Shown one piece after another: positions 1-8,972 of a stretch of 64,000 nucleotides of DNA; within the stretch, counting starts at the first letter, position 1, and each line of letters begins with the position of its first letter. The translations under genes were made by a program, and so were the position numbers. The DNA lies in contig DASZLX010000025.1 in NCBI GenBank assembly GCA_035552155.1, positions 44,072 to 108,071 of the forward strand. The letters are read 5' to 3'. Source of the stretch: DASXHY01 sp035552155 (GTDB lineage: Bacteria > Verrucomicrobiota > Verrucomicrobiia > Limisphaerales > DASXHY01). The notes beneath the pieces are model-generated. The model saw only the letters and a list, made by a program, of their open reading frames with translations. It was not told the origin of the DNA and did not search any database.

Positions 1-122
1 TAAACGGACCGGGGGCATCCAGGGTCGTCTGCGGCCAAGTTATGGCTCAAGTCACACCTTGTTACCGGAATCATACAATGACCTGAGCGGCGACCAAAGT
101 TTGTCTCGATACATTTAATCAG

Positions 123-365
123 TTGCAAAACCAACTATTTTGGCCTCAATCGTTACTCAATGGACCGTCACGAGCATATCGGGAATCCTGCCAAGCGCGG
201 TTTGTGTTATTGCCCCGCCGCTGGGTGGTGGAACATTCGTTTGCATGGTCAGCACGACTCCGGCGATTGGCACGTGACTATGAACGGCTCGCAGCTACTT
301 TCGCCGGTTATCACTGGCTGGCTTTCGTCACCCTAATGCTCGGAACCCTTTTTTGGAAAAGTTAA
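123..365 (+). pseudogene. IS5-type transposase, C-terminal remnant
   Basis: The 80-residue reading frame carries the C-terminal signature of IS5-family (IS427/IS1031-like) transposases: LPRRWVVEHSFAWSARLRRL, then a DYERL block and a GYHWLAFVTLMLGTLF tail. The upstream catalytic part (two Asp and the rest of the DDE fold) is missing: the first 120 bases do not read as transposase in any frame I followed. The sequence just after the stop, ending GGACAGACTC followed by TAA at 376-378, could be the right inverted repeat plus the short target duplication typical of IS5 elements; this is inference. Non-functional fragment. Confidence 0.75.
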
Positions 366-406
366 GGACAGACTCTAAGGCACTAGCAAATGGAAGGAGA
401 AAACGC

Positions 407-565
407 ATGAGCGAAATGCTCCATCCGGTACTGGCCGCAGAGATGAAGAGTCCGACCGGATGATTCTGAAGTTGGCATTTGAACGGGACAGTTGCCGCAT
501 CCGCTGGTGATTGTTAGAGACGGTCAGGAGGTGGTAGATTATCTATACACATCTTTCTACGCAGC
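407..565 (+). pseudogene. Frameshifted response-regulator receiver remnant
   Basis: An AAGGAG box at 394-399 precedes ATG 407. Reading MSEMLHPVLAAE, then shifting frame near 440 to DEESDRMILKLAFER, then shifting again near 490 to GQLPHPLVIVRDGQEVVDYL, reconstructs the first half of a CheY-like receiver of the short Rcp1-type stand-alone response regulators. DEESD holds the acidic pocket and VRDGQEAVDYL is a family hallmark. Each shift is explained by one missing base. Similarity ends about 550, before the phospho-acceptor Asp region, so the gene is also truncated. The IS remnant ends about 30 bases upstream of its start, which could be how the gene lost its promoter. Confidence 0.6.
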
Positions 566-588
566 TAACCATAACTGCGGAGTTCAGC

Positions 589-621
589 CTCGCTCGGAAA
601 CATTGCGAGCGAGCAATTTTA
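589..621 (+). terminator. Hairpin with weak T-run
   Basis: ctcgctcg (589-596) pairs perfectly with cgagcgag (606-613) around a nine-base loop, followed by caatttta. The T-run is short, so a rho-independent terminator for the decayed response regulator is only possible. Apart from this hairpin and the motif copy at 790, nothing gene-like was seen between 566 and 1076. Confidence 0.3.
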
Positions 622-789
622 TCATGCCATTTCAATATCGCCCGTTAGTCCGGCAATAGTAACTGCAAGGAGAAGTTTCTCCTATAACACTCTGACACTC
701 TGGAAGGTGCTAAATTTTCGGTGGAATTTGAGTTCCGCGGTCCCGGATGGTTTACGCCGCTAGTCTTTCGTGCGGCTTTGAATCAAACG

Positions 790-828
790 GCAAAAAATCT
801 AAAAAGTATAGCCGCTGAAACTCATTGG
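790..828 (+). promoter_or_regulatory. Two-block regulatory motif, copy E
   Basis: gcaaaaaatctaaaaa (790-805), exactly 13 bases, then aactcattgg (819-828). Same blocks and same spacing as the copies at 5318, 16367 and 23779 and the weaker copy at 4972. It lies about 250 bases upstream of the GH76 mannanase-like gene. The two blocks are about two helical turns apart, as in AraC-type operators, so binding by the XylR-like regulator encoded at 3620-4789 is a reasonable guess. Confidence 0.45.
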
Positions 829-1076
829 CGGATACGGGTTACGGTTTAGTATCGACATCATCACTTCTCCACTTGGCTCGGAACACGAATAGTTATGATT
901 TATCATGATCTATCTAAAAATCTGACTAATATCTTAGTTTCGAAGGTTTACTTGATGCAATCGTAAACCCAGCACCAGGTAGACTATCGCTTCGTTAAGA
1001 TGCCTGGCCTACTTCATTTTTGTATCCACAAACCTAACCAAGTCACGCAGTAGAAACAATAAACAAGCTAAATCAA

Positions 1077-2522
1077 ATGAAAAAAGACGGAAAAACATTA
1101 CACCATCTCCGTGGCGCCTGGTGTATTGTAACTTCAGCCATGGTGATGCTGTTAAGCGGTCAAGTCGCAAGTGCATTTACCGCCGATAATCGAGATACGG
1201 CGTGGAATTCCTGGATTTCCCAATTCTATTATACGGTGGGCACTAACGGGTATTTCCGCGCGCAACAAGGAACCGGAACGGCCGATTGGGGGTGGCAATT
1301 TGCAGAGGAGATCGAAGCGGTAGAGGATCGCTCGGATATTGATATGATTCCGGGGCTTTGCGCGACGTTTGTGGCCCAGGCGGGGACCGACTGGTCAGGG
1401 GATCCTTACAACGATGATCTGTGCTGGTACTCGATGGCTTTTAGTCGCGCCTATATGCTGACTGGAAACACCACTTACAAAACTTTGGCCAAGAATGGCT
1501 TCGATGCCGCCTACAACCGCGGCTGGGACACGGTCAACGGCGGTCTGTGGTGGACTACAGGCAAGACAAATAAATGTATGTGCGCCGAGGGGCCGGCTTG
1601 TGTCGCGGCGTATTTAATATATCAAACAACTGGCGATGCAAATTATAAAACTAAATCACAAAACATATATAATTGGGTGGTAGCTAACTGGTATAATGCC
1701 ACCTCCGGCGCGGTAAATGGCGGCGGCGACGCCGGCGATCAAGGTATGTTTGCTGAGGGCGCTTATTTTTTAGGCGACACAACTCGGGCAACCAAAGCGG
1801 GCGACTTTGTGAAGAACACCTGGGGAGTCTCATTGCAACCTACCTGGCCGGGATGGTCTCGAGGTGGTGGCAATGGAATCTGCATGCGAGGATTGGCGAA
1901 ATCTGGTTATAATACAACGTACTTGCGTCAGGTTTGCGACAACGCTTTTTCCCGTACTAATAATGTGGGCCTTGCCAATCCTGATTTTACTACCAACACG
2001 GACAATACTTTCAACAAGTATGTTTGGGATTGCAGCAGCATGGTTGTGGCATTGCTGGTCACTCCCACGACTCCCCAGATAGCGAACGGCAGATATGAAA
2101 TTGCCGGCACTACGACCGGAAACTGTTTGGATGATCTGAATACCGGCAGCACAAATGGAACTCCTATTCAACTCTGGGGCTATTGGGGTGGAAATGGCCA
2201 GCTATGGACTGTCACGGACCTTGGCAATGGTTACTATTCCATTATCTCTGTCAATGGGGGCCGGTCCTTAGATTGCTCTAATAATAACTTCACCGACGGG
2301 GCCGCCCTGCAGCTATGGGACTACTGGGCTGGAAATGGGCAGCAATGGGTAATTACGCCGACCGGTAGCGGCTCTTATAAAGTCGCTCCGCGAGGGACTA
2401 AAAGTGACGGCACGCACGATGTCCTCGATGGCACGGGTTGTTCCGGTGCCGCTGGTACCCGCGTAGAGTTGTGGGGCTGGAACGGTGGCTGCCAGCAAAA
2501 GTGGAATTTCATCGCCCGTTAA
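1077..2522 (+). CDS. GH76 alpha-1,6-mannanase-like enzyme with ricin-type lectin domain
   Basis: Secreted glycoside hydrolase of 481 residues. An N-terminal hydrophobic stretch (about 15-33, ending VASA) is a probable signal peptide. Residues about 40-335 match GH76 endo-alpha-1,6-mannanases: the DPYNDDLCWYSMAFSRAY block holds the adjacent Asp pair that serves as catalytic residues in the family, preceded by IDMIPG and followed by GGLWW and a Cys-rich KCMCAEGPAC segment. Residues about 340-481 form a ricin B-type beta-trefoil with three QxW-like repeats (GQLWTV, GQQWVI, QQKWNF), expected to bind carbohydrate. It probably attacks alpha-mannan of fungal or plant origin outside the cytoplasm. 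A copy of the two-block motif lies 250 bases upstream. The start has no clear Shine-Dalgarno sequence. Confidence 0.82.
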   Translation: MKKDGKTLHHLRGAWCIVTSAMVMLLSGQVASAFTADNRDTAWNSWISQFYYTVGTNGYFRAQQGTGTADWGWQFAEEIEAVEDRSDIDMIPGLCATFVAQAGTDWSGDPYNDDLCWYSMAFSRAYMLTGNTTYKTLAKNGFDAAYNRGWDTVNGGLWWTTGKTNKCMCAEGPACVAAYLIYQTTGDANYKTKSQNIYNWVVANWYNATSGAVNGGGDAGDQGMFAEGAYFLGDTTRATKAGDFVKNTWGVSLQPTWPGWSRGGGNGICMRGLAKSGYNTTYLRQVCDNAFSRTNNVGLANPDFTTNTDNTFNKYVWDCSSMVVALLVTPTTPQIANGRYEIAGTTTGNCLDDLNTGSTNGTPIQLWGYWGGNGQLWTVTDLGNGYYSIISVNGGRSLDCSNNNFTDGAALQLWDYWAGNGQQWVITPTGSGSYKVAPRGTKSDGTHDVLDGTGCSGAAGTRVELWGWNGGCQQKWNFIAR

Positions 2523-2599
2523 GTCAGGGAATCTCAAACATTCGGTCCATCTGGAGTCGCTCCAGTTGGACCGGATGTCCGCTTTAAAAGGACCTGAGT

Positions 2600-3604
2600 G
2601 TGTTTATTATGAAACGATATTTATTCGGGATATTTGCGATATTATCAGCGGTGGTTTTACTTGGAATTTTGCGTACTCGAAATTCTCCGCCCTTCGCCAG
2701 TAAAGTTATCCTTACGCCCAAAATAGAAGCCAAACTGAAAATCTCCGCTTTTGTCCAGACGATCACGCCCGCCGTAGTGGAATCGCCGGTGCCGGCGGCA
2801 GCCGGGCCGTGGCTGGATAGGCTTTTGAGTATGCAGCGAGCGACCGAGATGTACGGCCAATATGGGGAAAGTAATTTTAAGGAAATTACTGATTTCGTGG
2901 AGACTATCCCGGCTGACGGCCTGCCGGATGCCATTAATAAAATGCACGAGCTTCAAGCACATAATCCCACGACGGTTGGTCATGAATTGCTATTGCGCCT
3001 GTTGCAGCAGTGGTCGGAGAACGATGTGCTTTCGGCATCCGATTGGGTCACGAGGATGCCACCGGGAGACGAACGACGGGAAGTTGTTGCAGTAGTAGCC
3101 AATGCGTGGGCGCAGCAAAACTTTGGTGAGGCCAATACCTGGGTGGAACAGTTGCCAAGCGGCCCGGAACGGCAGAGCGCGCAGGAATGTTTGGCTGCAG
3201 ATTCAGCTTTTACGAGTCCAATGGATTCTCTGAAGCTGGCTTGTGCTTTGCCGTCCAGTCCCACACGCGACGAGATTATCACGCGCGCAACTGCGACCTG
3301 GGCAGCCAGCGCGCCTGAAAATGCGGTGGCCTGGGCAACGCAAGTCAGTGACGACACCTTGCGGCAACGGGTCATTTCAGGCATAGCCATAACGTGGGCC
3401 GAGAGCAATCCCTCGTCTGCACGCGATCTTGCCGTAAATCTGCTGCCGGCTGGGTCGGTGCAGGATGGGGCCATGCTCGGAATTGTGCAGCGCTGGATGA
3501 TGATCGATGCGCCGGGTGCTACCGTATGGGTGGATAAACTTCCGGAGGGAGCGTTGCGTCAGGCAGCCTTAGGGGCATTGAACGAGTACGCCAGGCGTGA
3601 CTAG
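2600..3604 (+). CDS. Membrane-anchored helical-repeat protein, function unknown
   Basis: 334 residues. A hydrophobic N-terminal helix (about 4-24) suggests a membrane anchor or signal. The rest is alpha-helical with a degenerate repeat of about 30-37 residues marked by W and A-rich helices, for example ANAWAQQNFGEANTWVEQLP, TATWAASAPENAVAWATQV, AITWAESNPSSARDLAVNL and VQRWMMIDAPGATVWVDKLP. Such repeats are common in verrucomicrobial envelope proteins of unknown role. GTG 2600 is chosen because AAAAGGA at 2586-2592 is spaced seven bases from it; ATG 2609 is the alternative. It follows the GH76 gene by 77 bases and may be co-transcribed. Confidence 0.6.
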   Translation: MFIMKRYLFGIFAILSAVVLLGILRTRNSPPFASKVILTPKIEAKLKISAFVQTITPAVVESPVPAAAGPWLDRLLSMQRATEMYGQYGESNFKEITDFVETIPADGLPDAINKMHELQAHNPTTVGHELLLRLLQQWSENDVLSASDWVTRMPPGDERREVVAVVANAWAQQNFGEANTWVEQLPSGPERQSAQECLAADSAFTSPMDSLKLACALPSSPTRDEIITRATATWAASAPENAVAWATQVSDDTLRQRVISGIAITWAESNPSSARDLAVNLLPAGSVQDGAMLGIVQRWMMIDAPGATVWVDKLPEGALRQAALGALNEYARRD

Positions 3605-3619
3605 CCATGCGATTGGCAA

Positions 3620-4789
3620 TCAGGTTCCGGTTTTCTGTTTCGAATGAAGATTGCGGTATTGCCCCGGCGTCATGCCGCACACGCGCTTGAACATGACACT
3701 CATGTATTCTGAATGTTCATATCCGCAAAGGCCGGCGATGTGTTCCAACGTAAAATCGGTGCTCGTTAAAAGTTCCCGCACGCGATTCAGTTGCACTGCT
3801 CGGATCTCTGCCTGAGGCGAGCGGTTCAATAACTCACGAAAGCGGCGTTCAAGCGTGGTGCGGGAGACGTTTACCTTTCGCAAGACATCGTCGACCTTGC
3901 AACCCAGTAGCGCCTGTTCGCGGATGAACCGCATTGCCATCGCCACGGTGCGGTCTTCAATGGCCAGCGATTCGCTGGAGCGTCTGGTCGCGATGCGCAA
4001 GGGCGGGATGCGAACGTGCTTCTCCGCGACCGCCCGGCCGCTCATCAAATTATCCAGCAATTCTGCGGCACGATAACCGATTTGTTCCGCATCGGGTTCG
4101 ACGCTGGACAATCGGGGATTGCAAAGTTCGCACAGAATTTCTTCGTTATCGACGCCGATGACGGCCATCTCCTCGGGGACCAAAATGCCCGCGCGCGCGG
4201 AAACATCCAGCACATGCAATCCGCGCACGTCGTTGCAGGCCATCAACGCGAAGGGTCGTGGTTGCGTTTCCAGCCAGCGTCCCAGATCGGTCAGGTCCTC
4301 GTCCCACCGCCGCGCGCGGGGGCCACGCCAGGAAGATTCATAGACCGAAACGGAAAAGCCTTTGGCTTCGACGGTACTGCAAAATCCCTCCCGCCGTTGT
4401 GCAGCCCAGAATTCGTCACTGAAACCGGCGAACGCAAAATGCCGATAGCCACGTTCCAAGAGGCACAAGGCGGCTTGGCGTCCAATCTCAGCGTGATCGG
4501 ACCCGACCCACGGCAAGCCCAAGTCGTCAAAGAGATCATTCAGGTCCACCACCGGCACGCCCATCTTGCGAAATTGCTTTGCAAGGATCGGATCAGTAGG
4601 GCGGCTGAGAATCCCATCCCACTTTCCTGACATCAACCACGCGGGAGGTGGCGCACCCAGTTCATGCTGTTCTAAAAATACCGACCACGGGGAATGATAA
4701 CGCAGATAGCGTGCAATCCCCTTGACGATTTGTCGTCCGTAAATGACCGCGGTTTCAATGATGAGGGCTACCTTTGGCTGCTGGGTCAT
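3620..4789 (-). CDS. XylR-family transcriptional regulator (LacI-like sensor, AraC HTH)
   Basis: 389 residues. The N-terminal two thirds (about 6-270) is a periplasmic-binding-protein-like sugar sensor of the LacI type: VALIIETAVIYGRQIVKGIA, DHAEIGRQAALCLLERGYRH, ACNDVRGLHVLDVSARAGI, VIGVDNEE and SSVEPDAEQIGYRAAELL. The C-terminal about 100 residues form an AraC-type double HTH (VSRTTLERRFRELLNRSP ... LEHIAGLCGYEHSEYMSVMF ... GMTPGQYR). This architecture is that of XylR of enteric bacteria and many verrucomicrobial sugar regulators, which sense a pentose and activate transcription. It is divergent from the dehydrogenase/ABC importer/arabinofuranosidase operon, which it most likely controls; candidate binding sites are the recurring two-block motif copies. 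Confidence 0.88.
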   Translation of the reverse strand: MTQQPKVALIIETAVIYGRQIVKGIARYLRYHSPWSVFLEQHELGAPPPAWLMSGKWDGILSRPTDPILAKQFRKMGVPVVDLNDLFDDLGLPWVGSDHAEIGRQAALCLLERGYRHFAFAGFSDEFWAAQRREGFCSTVEAKGFSVSVYESSWRGPRARRWDEDLTDLGRWLETQPRPFALMACNDVRGLHVLDVSARAGILVPEEMAVIGVDNEEILCELCNPRLSSVEPDAEQIGYRAAELLDNLMSGRAVAEKHVRIPPLRIATRRSSESLAIEDRTVAMAMRFIREQALLGCKVDDVLRKVNVSRTTLERRFRELLNRSPQAEIRAVQLNRVRELLTSTDFTLEHIAGLCGYEHSEYMSVMFKRVCGMTPGQYRNLHSKQKTGT

Positions 4790-4971
4790 GAGTCATCGAT
4801 AGCCAACGAACGTAAAAATCGCAATGACAAAGATTCATAATATTAAATGGTCCGATAAGACTCGCTTGTTTGGATTCAACATTGCCGTTGATTGTAAAAA
4901 AGACTGATATTATTGGCTCAAAAAGTCTTGATGGAATTCGCCTGGCTCTAGTGAGTACCTCCGCATTTCCG

Positions 4972-5010
4972 ATAACCAAACTCAAAAAATTAAACCTCTA
5001 AATTCATTGC
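4972..5010 (+). promoter_or_regulatory. Two-block regulatory motif, copy D (weak first block)
   Basis: ctcaaaa at 4981-4987, 13 bases, then aattcattg at 5001-5009. Spacing is identical to the stronger copies; the upstream part of the first block (ataaccaaa) matches poorly. It lies in the divergent region about 185 bases from the regulator start codon, where an autoregulatory or operon operator is expected. Confidence 0.3.
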
Positions 5011-5317
5011 GTTTTTGTGGCTGGAAACCACTTGCTCATCTGTTTTTTTCGCGAAGGAGAATGTTTTGAATTCAACTGCGGGTCCCAATCCTAATTACGC
5101 AAGTACTTTGGCCTCGTGAAAGTGGATATGGTTTTAAAAATTTCGGGTCTCATGGATTTGTTCGCTCATGAAATTCTCATGATCACTCCGGCGATCGATC
5201 GAGGTTTTTATTGGTTATGGAATGGATGGGAGAAGTCAGTCGACTTTTTCACTGGGCACGACATCACTTCCAAAAAATTATTACGACGGTTTTTAAAAGC
5301 CGAAAACGAGCTGGGTG

Positions 5318-5356
5318 GCAAAGAATCTCAAAAATGGTGTTGGTAAAGCTCATTGA
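5318..5356 (+). promoter_or_regulatory. Two-block regulatory motif, copy A
   Basis: gcaaagaatctcaaaa (5318-5333), 13 bases, agctcattga (5347-5356). The first block is identical over 16 bases to copy B at 23779. It ends 37 bases before the ATG chosen for the zinc dehydrogenase that heads the sugar operon. This position argues against the longer upstream starts of that gene being real. Confidence 0.45.
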
Positions 5357-5393
5357 ATCAAGGATTTGCTTCCCGGAAGATTCACCTCACCTT

Positions 5394-6425
5394 ATGCTTG
5401 AATCTATACCCAGCAGGTGCCGCGTGCCTGCTTTTGTCGGGAATAAAAAAATCCAATTCATTGAAAAACCGGTTCCCACCCCGGGCGAAGGGGAGTTGTT
5501 GCTTCGTGTGCGCGCCAACGCGTTATGCGGGTCCGAACGGCCGCAGTTTTTCGACGGCACAACCACGACTCCTGGTCATGAAGGCGCGGGAACTGTGGTC
5601 GCGGCGGGACCGGGCACAAAAACAAAGGTCGGAACGCCGGGCGTCGTGTTCCTCATGGATTTTTGTGGACAGTGCCGTTCATGCCGGCTCGGGTTCACCA
5701 ACCAATGCCTGCAAAAGCGGGGGGACATGGGATTTAACCGCGACGGCGGTTACGGCCAATATGAATTGATCCACGAGAATATTTTCTTTCCTGTTCCCGA
5801 AGAATTTTCCCCCACCGAAGGCACGCTGTTGCTCGACATCATGGGCACCGGCGGCCACGCAATTGAACGTTGCCAACTGGTGCGCCCGGACATCGAATCA
5901 CTACTGATAGTGGGCGCCGGTCCGATTGGGCTGGGTGTGCTCGCGATGGCGAAAATCATTTTGGGCAAGCAGCTCAAAGTGTTTTTGAGCGACATCGTTC
6001 CGTATCGTTTGAAACTGGCGGAACAACTCGGCGGGTTGCCGGTGAATGTCTCCAAAAATAATCTCAGTGAAGGTTTGAAAGCGCACGGTGTCGATCGAGT
6101 CGACATGGCGGTGGATACCAGCGGGAAACAAGCGGCGCGGCAGGACGGTTTGAATGCGCTCGCGCAGCGTGGATCCTTGATTTGCGTGGGGCACGGGGAA
6201 GGGATCGCTCTGAAGATTTCAGCGGACATCATCGCTCCGGAACGCAGTGTGGTGGGCAGTGAATATTTCCGTTACGACGAATTGGCGGATAATCTCCGCC
6301 GTCTCAAACAAAATCGCGCTTATCTCAACCAAATTATTACGCACCGGTTCGGCGTCGACGAAATACAGAAATCCTTCGAGCTGTTTTTCGGGGGTGAAAC
6401 CGGCAAGGTCATTATTGAACAATAA
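5394..6425 (+). CDS. Zinc-dependent medium-chain alcohol dehydrogenase
   Basis: Cytoplasmic NAD(P)-dependent dehydrogenase of the MDR superfamily. Visible motifs: the catalytic zinc Cys in NALCGSERPQF, the GHEGAGTVVAAG loop with the second zinc-ligand region, the structural zinc cluster CGQCRSCRLGFTNQC, and the Rossmann motif VGAGPIGLG. First gene of a tight operon with a Gfo/Idh oxidoreductase and a sugar ABC importer, so it probably oxidises the imported sugar or a derivative, perhaps a pentose or polyol; the substrate cannot be read from sequence. Family members usually begin just before PAFVGNK, so GTG 5424 is an alternative to ATG 5394; open reading further upstream (to 5211) shows no family similarity and crosses motif copy A. 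Confidence 0.82.
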   Translation: MLESIPSRCRVPAFVGNKKIQFIEKPVPTPGEGELLLRVRANALCGSERPQFFDGTTTTPGHEGAGTVVAAGPGTKTKVGTPGVVFLMDFCGQCRSCRLGFTNQCLQKRGDMGFNRDGGYGQYELIHENIFFPVPEEFSPTEGTLLLDIMGTGGHAIERCQLVRPDIESLLIVGAGPIGLGVLAMAKIILGKQLKVFLSDIVPYRLKLAEQLGGLPVNVSKNNLSEGLKAHGVDRVDMAVDTSGKQAARQDGLNALAQRGSLICVGHGEGIALKISADIIAPERSVVGSEYFRYDELADNLRRLKQNRAYLNQIITHRFGVDEIQKSFELFFGGETGKVIIEQ

Positions 6426-6426
6426 A

Positions 6427-7407
6427 ATGAGCAAAATCAAAGTTTGTCTGGTTGGAGCCGGCGGGTGGGGGCGCCAACATGCACGGGTCTTTTCTCAACG
6501 CAACGATGTGACTCTCTGCGCAGTCGCGGGGCGCCGCCCAGAAAAGACCCGGGCCCGCGCGGAGGAGTTTGGTATTCGCGCTTACACGGATGTTCCGGAA
6601 ATGCTGGCCAGGGAGAAGCCCGACTTCGTCAGCCTGTCTCTGCCCAATTTGGAACATTTTGAGGCGACCATGCAGGTGATTCGGGCGGGTCATCCCTTGC
6701 TGGTGGAGAAGCCGTTCGTGTTCGATTTGAAAGAGGCGGATCAACTGCTCGCCGAAGCGGAAAAGCGGAAATTATTTTTCGCGATCAATTTCAATCATCG
6801 TTACGCCAAAGCGATTCGCCTGGCGCACGAGGCGATTTCGCAGGGCCGCCTCGGGGAAATCATCCACGCGGTCTGGCGTTTCGGTGGCGAAGCCAATATC
6901 AGCCCGCATCCTCATGCCAACTTAATTGAAACACAGTGCCACGGTTTCGATCAATTGGAACATCTTTGCGGCCCTGTTCAATCCGTGGCCGCGGAGATGA
7001 CGAACAAGACCGGCGGTGGCTTTCGCACGGTCACCATGGCGCTGGGTTTTCGTAACGGCGCGGTGGGAAGCATGATGGGAACCTATGATTCTTCGTATGC
7101 CTATCAGGACACTCATTTCCTCGAGATTAACGGCACTAAAGGCCGCATTCTCATTAACGACACCGTCAAACGTTACAGTTTCCAGGCAGTCGGCAACGAA
7201 ACCGCGGAAGTCTGGCAAGCCGGGTACTTTAACGACGTCGACCGCGAATTCCATCGGACGTTCGATATGCATCTGGACGCCGTGATGTCTGCCTTCAAAA
7301 AGGGCGAACAGCCACCTGTTCATGCTCGGGCTGGACAACGCGCGTTGCAATTGGCCTGGGCCGCCGTGGAATCGTTTGAGTCGGGAAAACGTGTCAAAGT
7401 GGATTAA
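6427..7407 (+). CDS. Gfo/Idh/MocA family oxidoreductase
   Basis: 326 residues. It begins one base after the stop of the zinc dehydrogenase, so the two are translationally linked. The N-terminal Rossmann fold is shown by KVCLVGAGGWGRQHARVF; the family EKPF motif (LVEKPFVFD), with its catalytic Lys, is present, followed by the C-terminal alpha/beta substrate domain with HPHANLIETQCHGFDQLEHL. Family members oxidise or epimerise sugars with NAD(P). In this operon it likely performs a second oxidation or isomerisation of the imported sugar. The ATG at 6427 fits the family length; the frame is open further upstream but only through the preceding gene. Confidence 0.88.
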   Translation: MSKIKVCLVGAGGWGRQHARVFSQRNDVTLCAVAGRRPEKTRARAEEFGIRAYTDVPEMLAREKPDFVSLSLPNLEHFEATMQVIRAGHPLLVEKPFVFDLKEADQLLAEAEKRKLFFAINFNHRYAKAIRLAHEAISQGRLGEIIHAVWRFGGEANISPHPHANLIETQCHGFDQLEHLCGPVQSVAAEMTNKTGGGFRTVTMALGFRNGAVGSMMGTYDSSYAYQDTHFLEINGTKGRILINDTVKRYSFQAVGNETAEVWQAGYFNDVDREFHRTFDMHLDAVMSAFKKGEQPPVHARAGQRALQLAWAAVESFESGKRVKVD

Positions 7408-8962
7408 TTCGTTGAATTCTGCATCGATAACACCCCTTGTCGGCTTTCGCGGAATCGGCAAGCGATTCCCCGGCACGGTCGCTTTGCAAGGGGTCGATTT
7501 TGAGGTAAAAGCCGGCGCTTGCCACGCGTTGATGGGTGAAAACGGCGCTGGAAAAAGCACCTTGGGAAAGGTTCTCGCGGGAATCCATCGACCGGACGAA
7601 GGCTGGATCGAGATCAATGGCGTGGCGCAGCATTTCAAGTCTCCCTTGGACGCGCAACGCGCCGGTATCGGGATCGTTCACCAGGAGCTTTCCTTTTGCC
7701 CCAATCTCAGCGTCGCGGAAAACATCTGCCTCTCGCACTTTCCGAATCGTGGCGGGCGTGTGGATTGGGCGGCGCTTTACCAGAAAGCGCAGGGATATTT
7801 GGATGAAATTGGCGCTGATTGCGACGTGCGCGAGGAGTTGAGCCGATTAAGCCTTGGGCAGGTTCAGATGGTACAGATCGCCTCCGCCCTGGCCACGGGC
7901 GCTCATATTTTTGTGATGGACGAACCGACCAGTTCGCTTTCGTCCACTGAATCGCACAGGCTGGAGGAACTGATTGCCCGCTTGCGCAAAAAAGGCGCGA
8001 CGATCCTGTACGTGTCGCATCGCATGGATGAAATCTTCCGGCTTTGCGACACGGTGACGATCATGCGCGATGGTCAACACATCCGGACGATGCCATTGGC
8101 CGAGACGGATGAAGATGAAGTCGTCCGCTTGATGATTGGACGCAACTGGGAGAGATTTTTCCCAGGCCATTTGGAACGCGAAGTGGGAGAAGAACGTTTG
8201 CGCGTCGAGAATTTTTCCTCTGCCGGCAAATTTTCAAATGTGAGATTCACGTTGCGAGCTGGCGAAGTGCTGGGTGTGGCGGGTTTGATGGGCGCCGGCC
8301 GAAGTGAAGTTGCGCTGGGCCTTTTTGGATTGGACCCGAATGCCACTGGCGAAATCTATGTTGACGCCAAAACTGTGTCCATTCGTTGTCCGCAGGATGC
8401 TATGTCGGCCGGACTCGGTTTTGTCAGCGAAGATCGGAAAGGAAACGGGCTCGTGCTGGGCATGGAGTGCGGTGAAAATATAACGCTGCCGTCGCTGAAT
8501 CGGCTGAGTCGCGCGGGCGTCATTCACAAGGAACGCGAACGCAGCCTGGTGTCGCATTTTTTTCAAAAGCTCCACGTCAAGGCGGCGTCACCGGAAGCGA
8601 CCGCGCAAAGTCTATCGGGTGGGAATCAGCAAAAGCTGGTGCTGGCCAAGTGGCTGGCGCGCGACTCTCGTGTGCTTATTCTTGACGAACCCACGCGGGG
8701 CGTGGATGTGGGCGCCAAGGCGGAGATCCATCGCTTGATTGATGCCCTCGCGGCATCGGGAAACGCGATCCTTATGATTTCATCGGAACTGCCGGAGATA
8801 CTGAATCTCAGCACGCGGATAATGGTGATGCGCGCCGGGCGTGTGACGGGAATGCTGAATCGTTTCGAGGCTACCGAAGAGCGTGTGATGCAATTGATGG
8901 CGGCCAGTTCCGTGCGCGGTCAGACTGCGGCGGATTCGTCCGAATCCATGGTGCAATCGTAA
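7391..8962 (+). CDS. Sugar ABC transporter ATP-binding protein, duplicated ATPase (RbsA/XylG type)
   Basis: About 523 residues with two ABC domains, the layout of RbsA/AraG/XylG. Domain 1: Walker A GENGAGKST, signature LSLGQVQMVQIASAL, Walker B FVMDEPTSSLS. Domain 2: the family's typically degenerate Walker A GLMGAGRSEVAL, an intact signature LSGGNQQKLVLAKWL, and Walker B LILDEPTRGVDVG. It energises import of a mono- or small oligosaccharide through the permease encoded next. The start is uncertain: GTG 7391 overlaps the end of the oxidoreductase by 17 bases, TTG 7412 lies just after it. Family length (about 500) fits both. Confidence 0.9.
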   Translation: MSKWINSLNSASITPLVGFRGIGKRFPGTVALQGVDFEVKAGACHALMGENGAGKSTLGKVLAGIHRPDEGWIEINGVAQHFKSPLDAQRAGIGIVHQELSFCPNLSVAENICLSHFPNRGGRVDWAALYQKAQGYLDEIGADCDVREELSRLSLGQVQMVQIASALATGAHIFVMDEPTSSLSSTESHRLEELIARLRKKGATILYVSHRMDEIFRLCDTVTIMRDGQHIRTMPLAETDEDEVVRLMIGRNWERFFPGHLEREVGEERLRVENFSSAGKFSNVRFTLRAGEVLGVAGLMGAGRSEVALGLFGLDPNATGEIYVDAKTVSIRCPQDAMSAGLGFVSEDRKGNGLVLGMECGENITLPSLNRLSRAGVIHKERERSLVSHFFQKLHVKAASPEATAQSLSGGNQQKLVLAKWLARDSRVLILDEPTRGVDVGAKAEIHRLIDALAASGNAILMISSELPEILNLSTRIMVMRAGRVTGMLNRFEATEERVMQLMAASSVRGQTAADSSESMVQS

Positions 8963-8972
8963 ATCCAATTTT

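Larger units (their letters stand above)
4790..5393. other. Divergent regulatory region between regulator and sugar operon
   Basis: About 600 bases without a convincing gene. It holds motif copy D at 4972-5010 and copy A at 5318-5356. A strong AAGGAG at 5054-5059 precedes a TTG at 5066 that opens a 17-codon frame (MNSTAGPNPNYASTLAS), possibly a leader peptide or the stump of a lost first gene. Longer open frames across the region show no recognisable protein features. Confidence 0.4.

Noticed and set aside
5116..5346. 76-codon open frame before the zinc dehydrogenase
   Set aside because: No family features or ribosome-binding site. It runs through the non-coding motif copy A, whose conservation is at DNA level.
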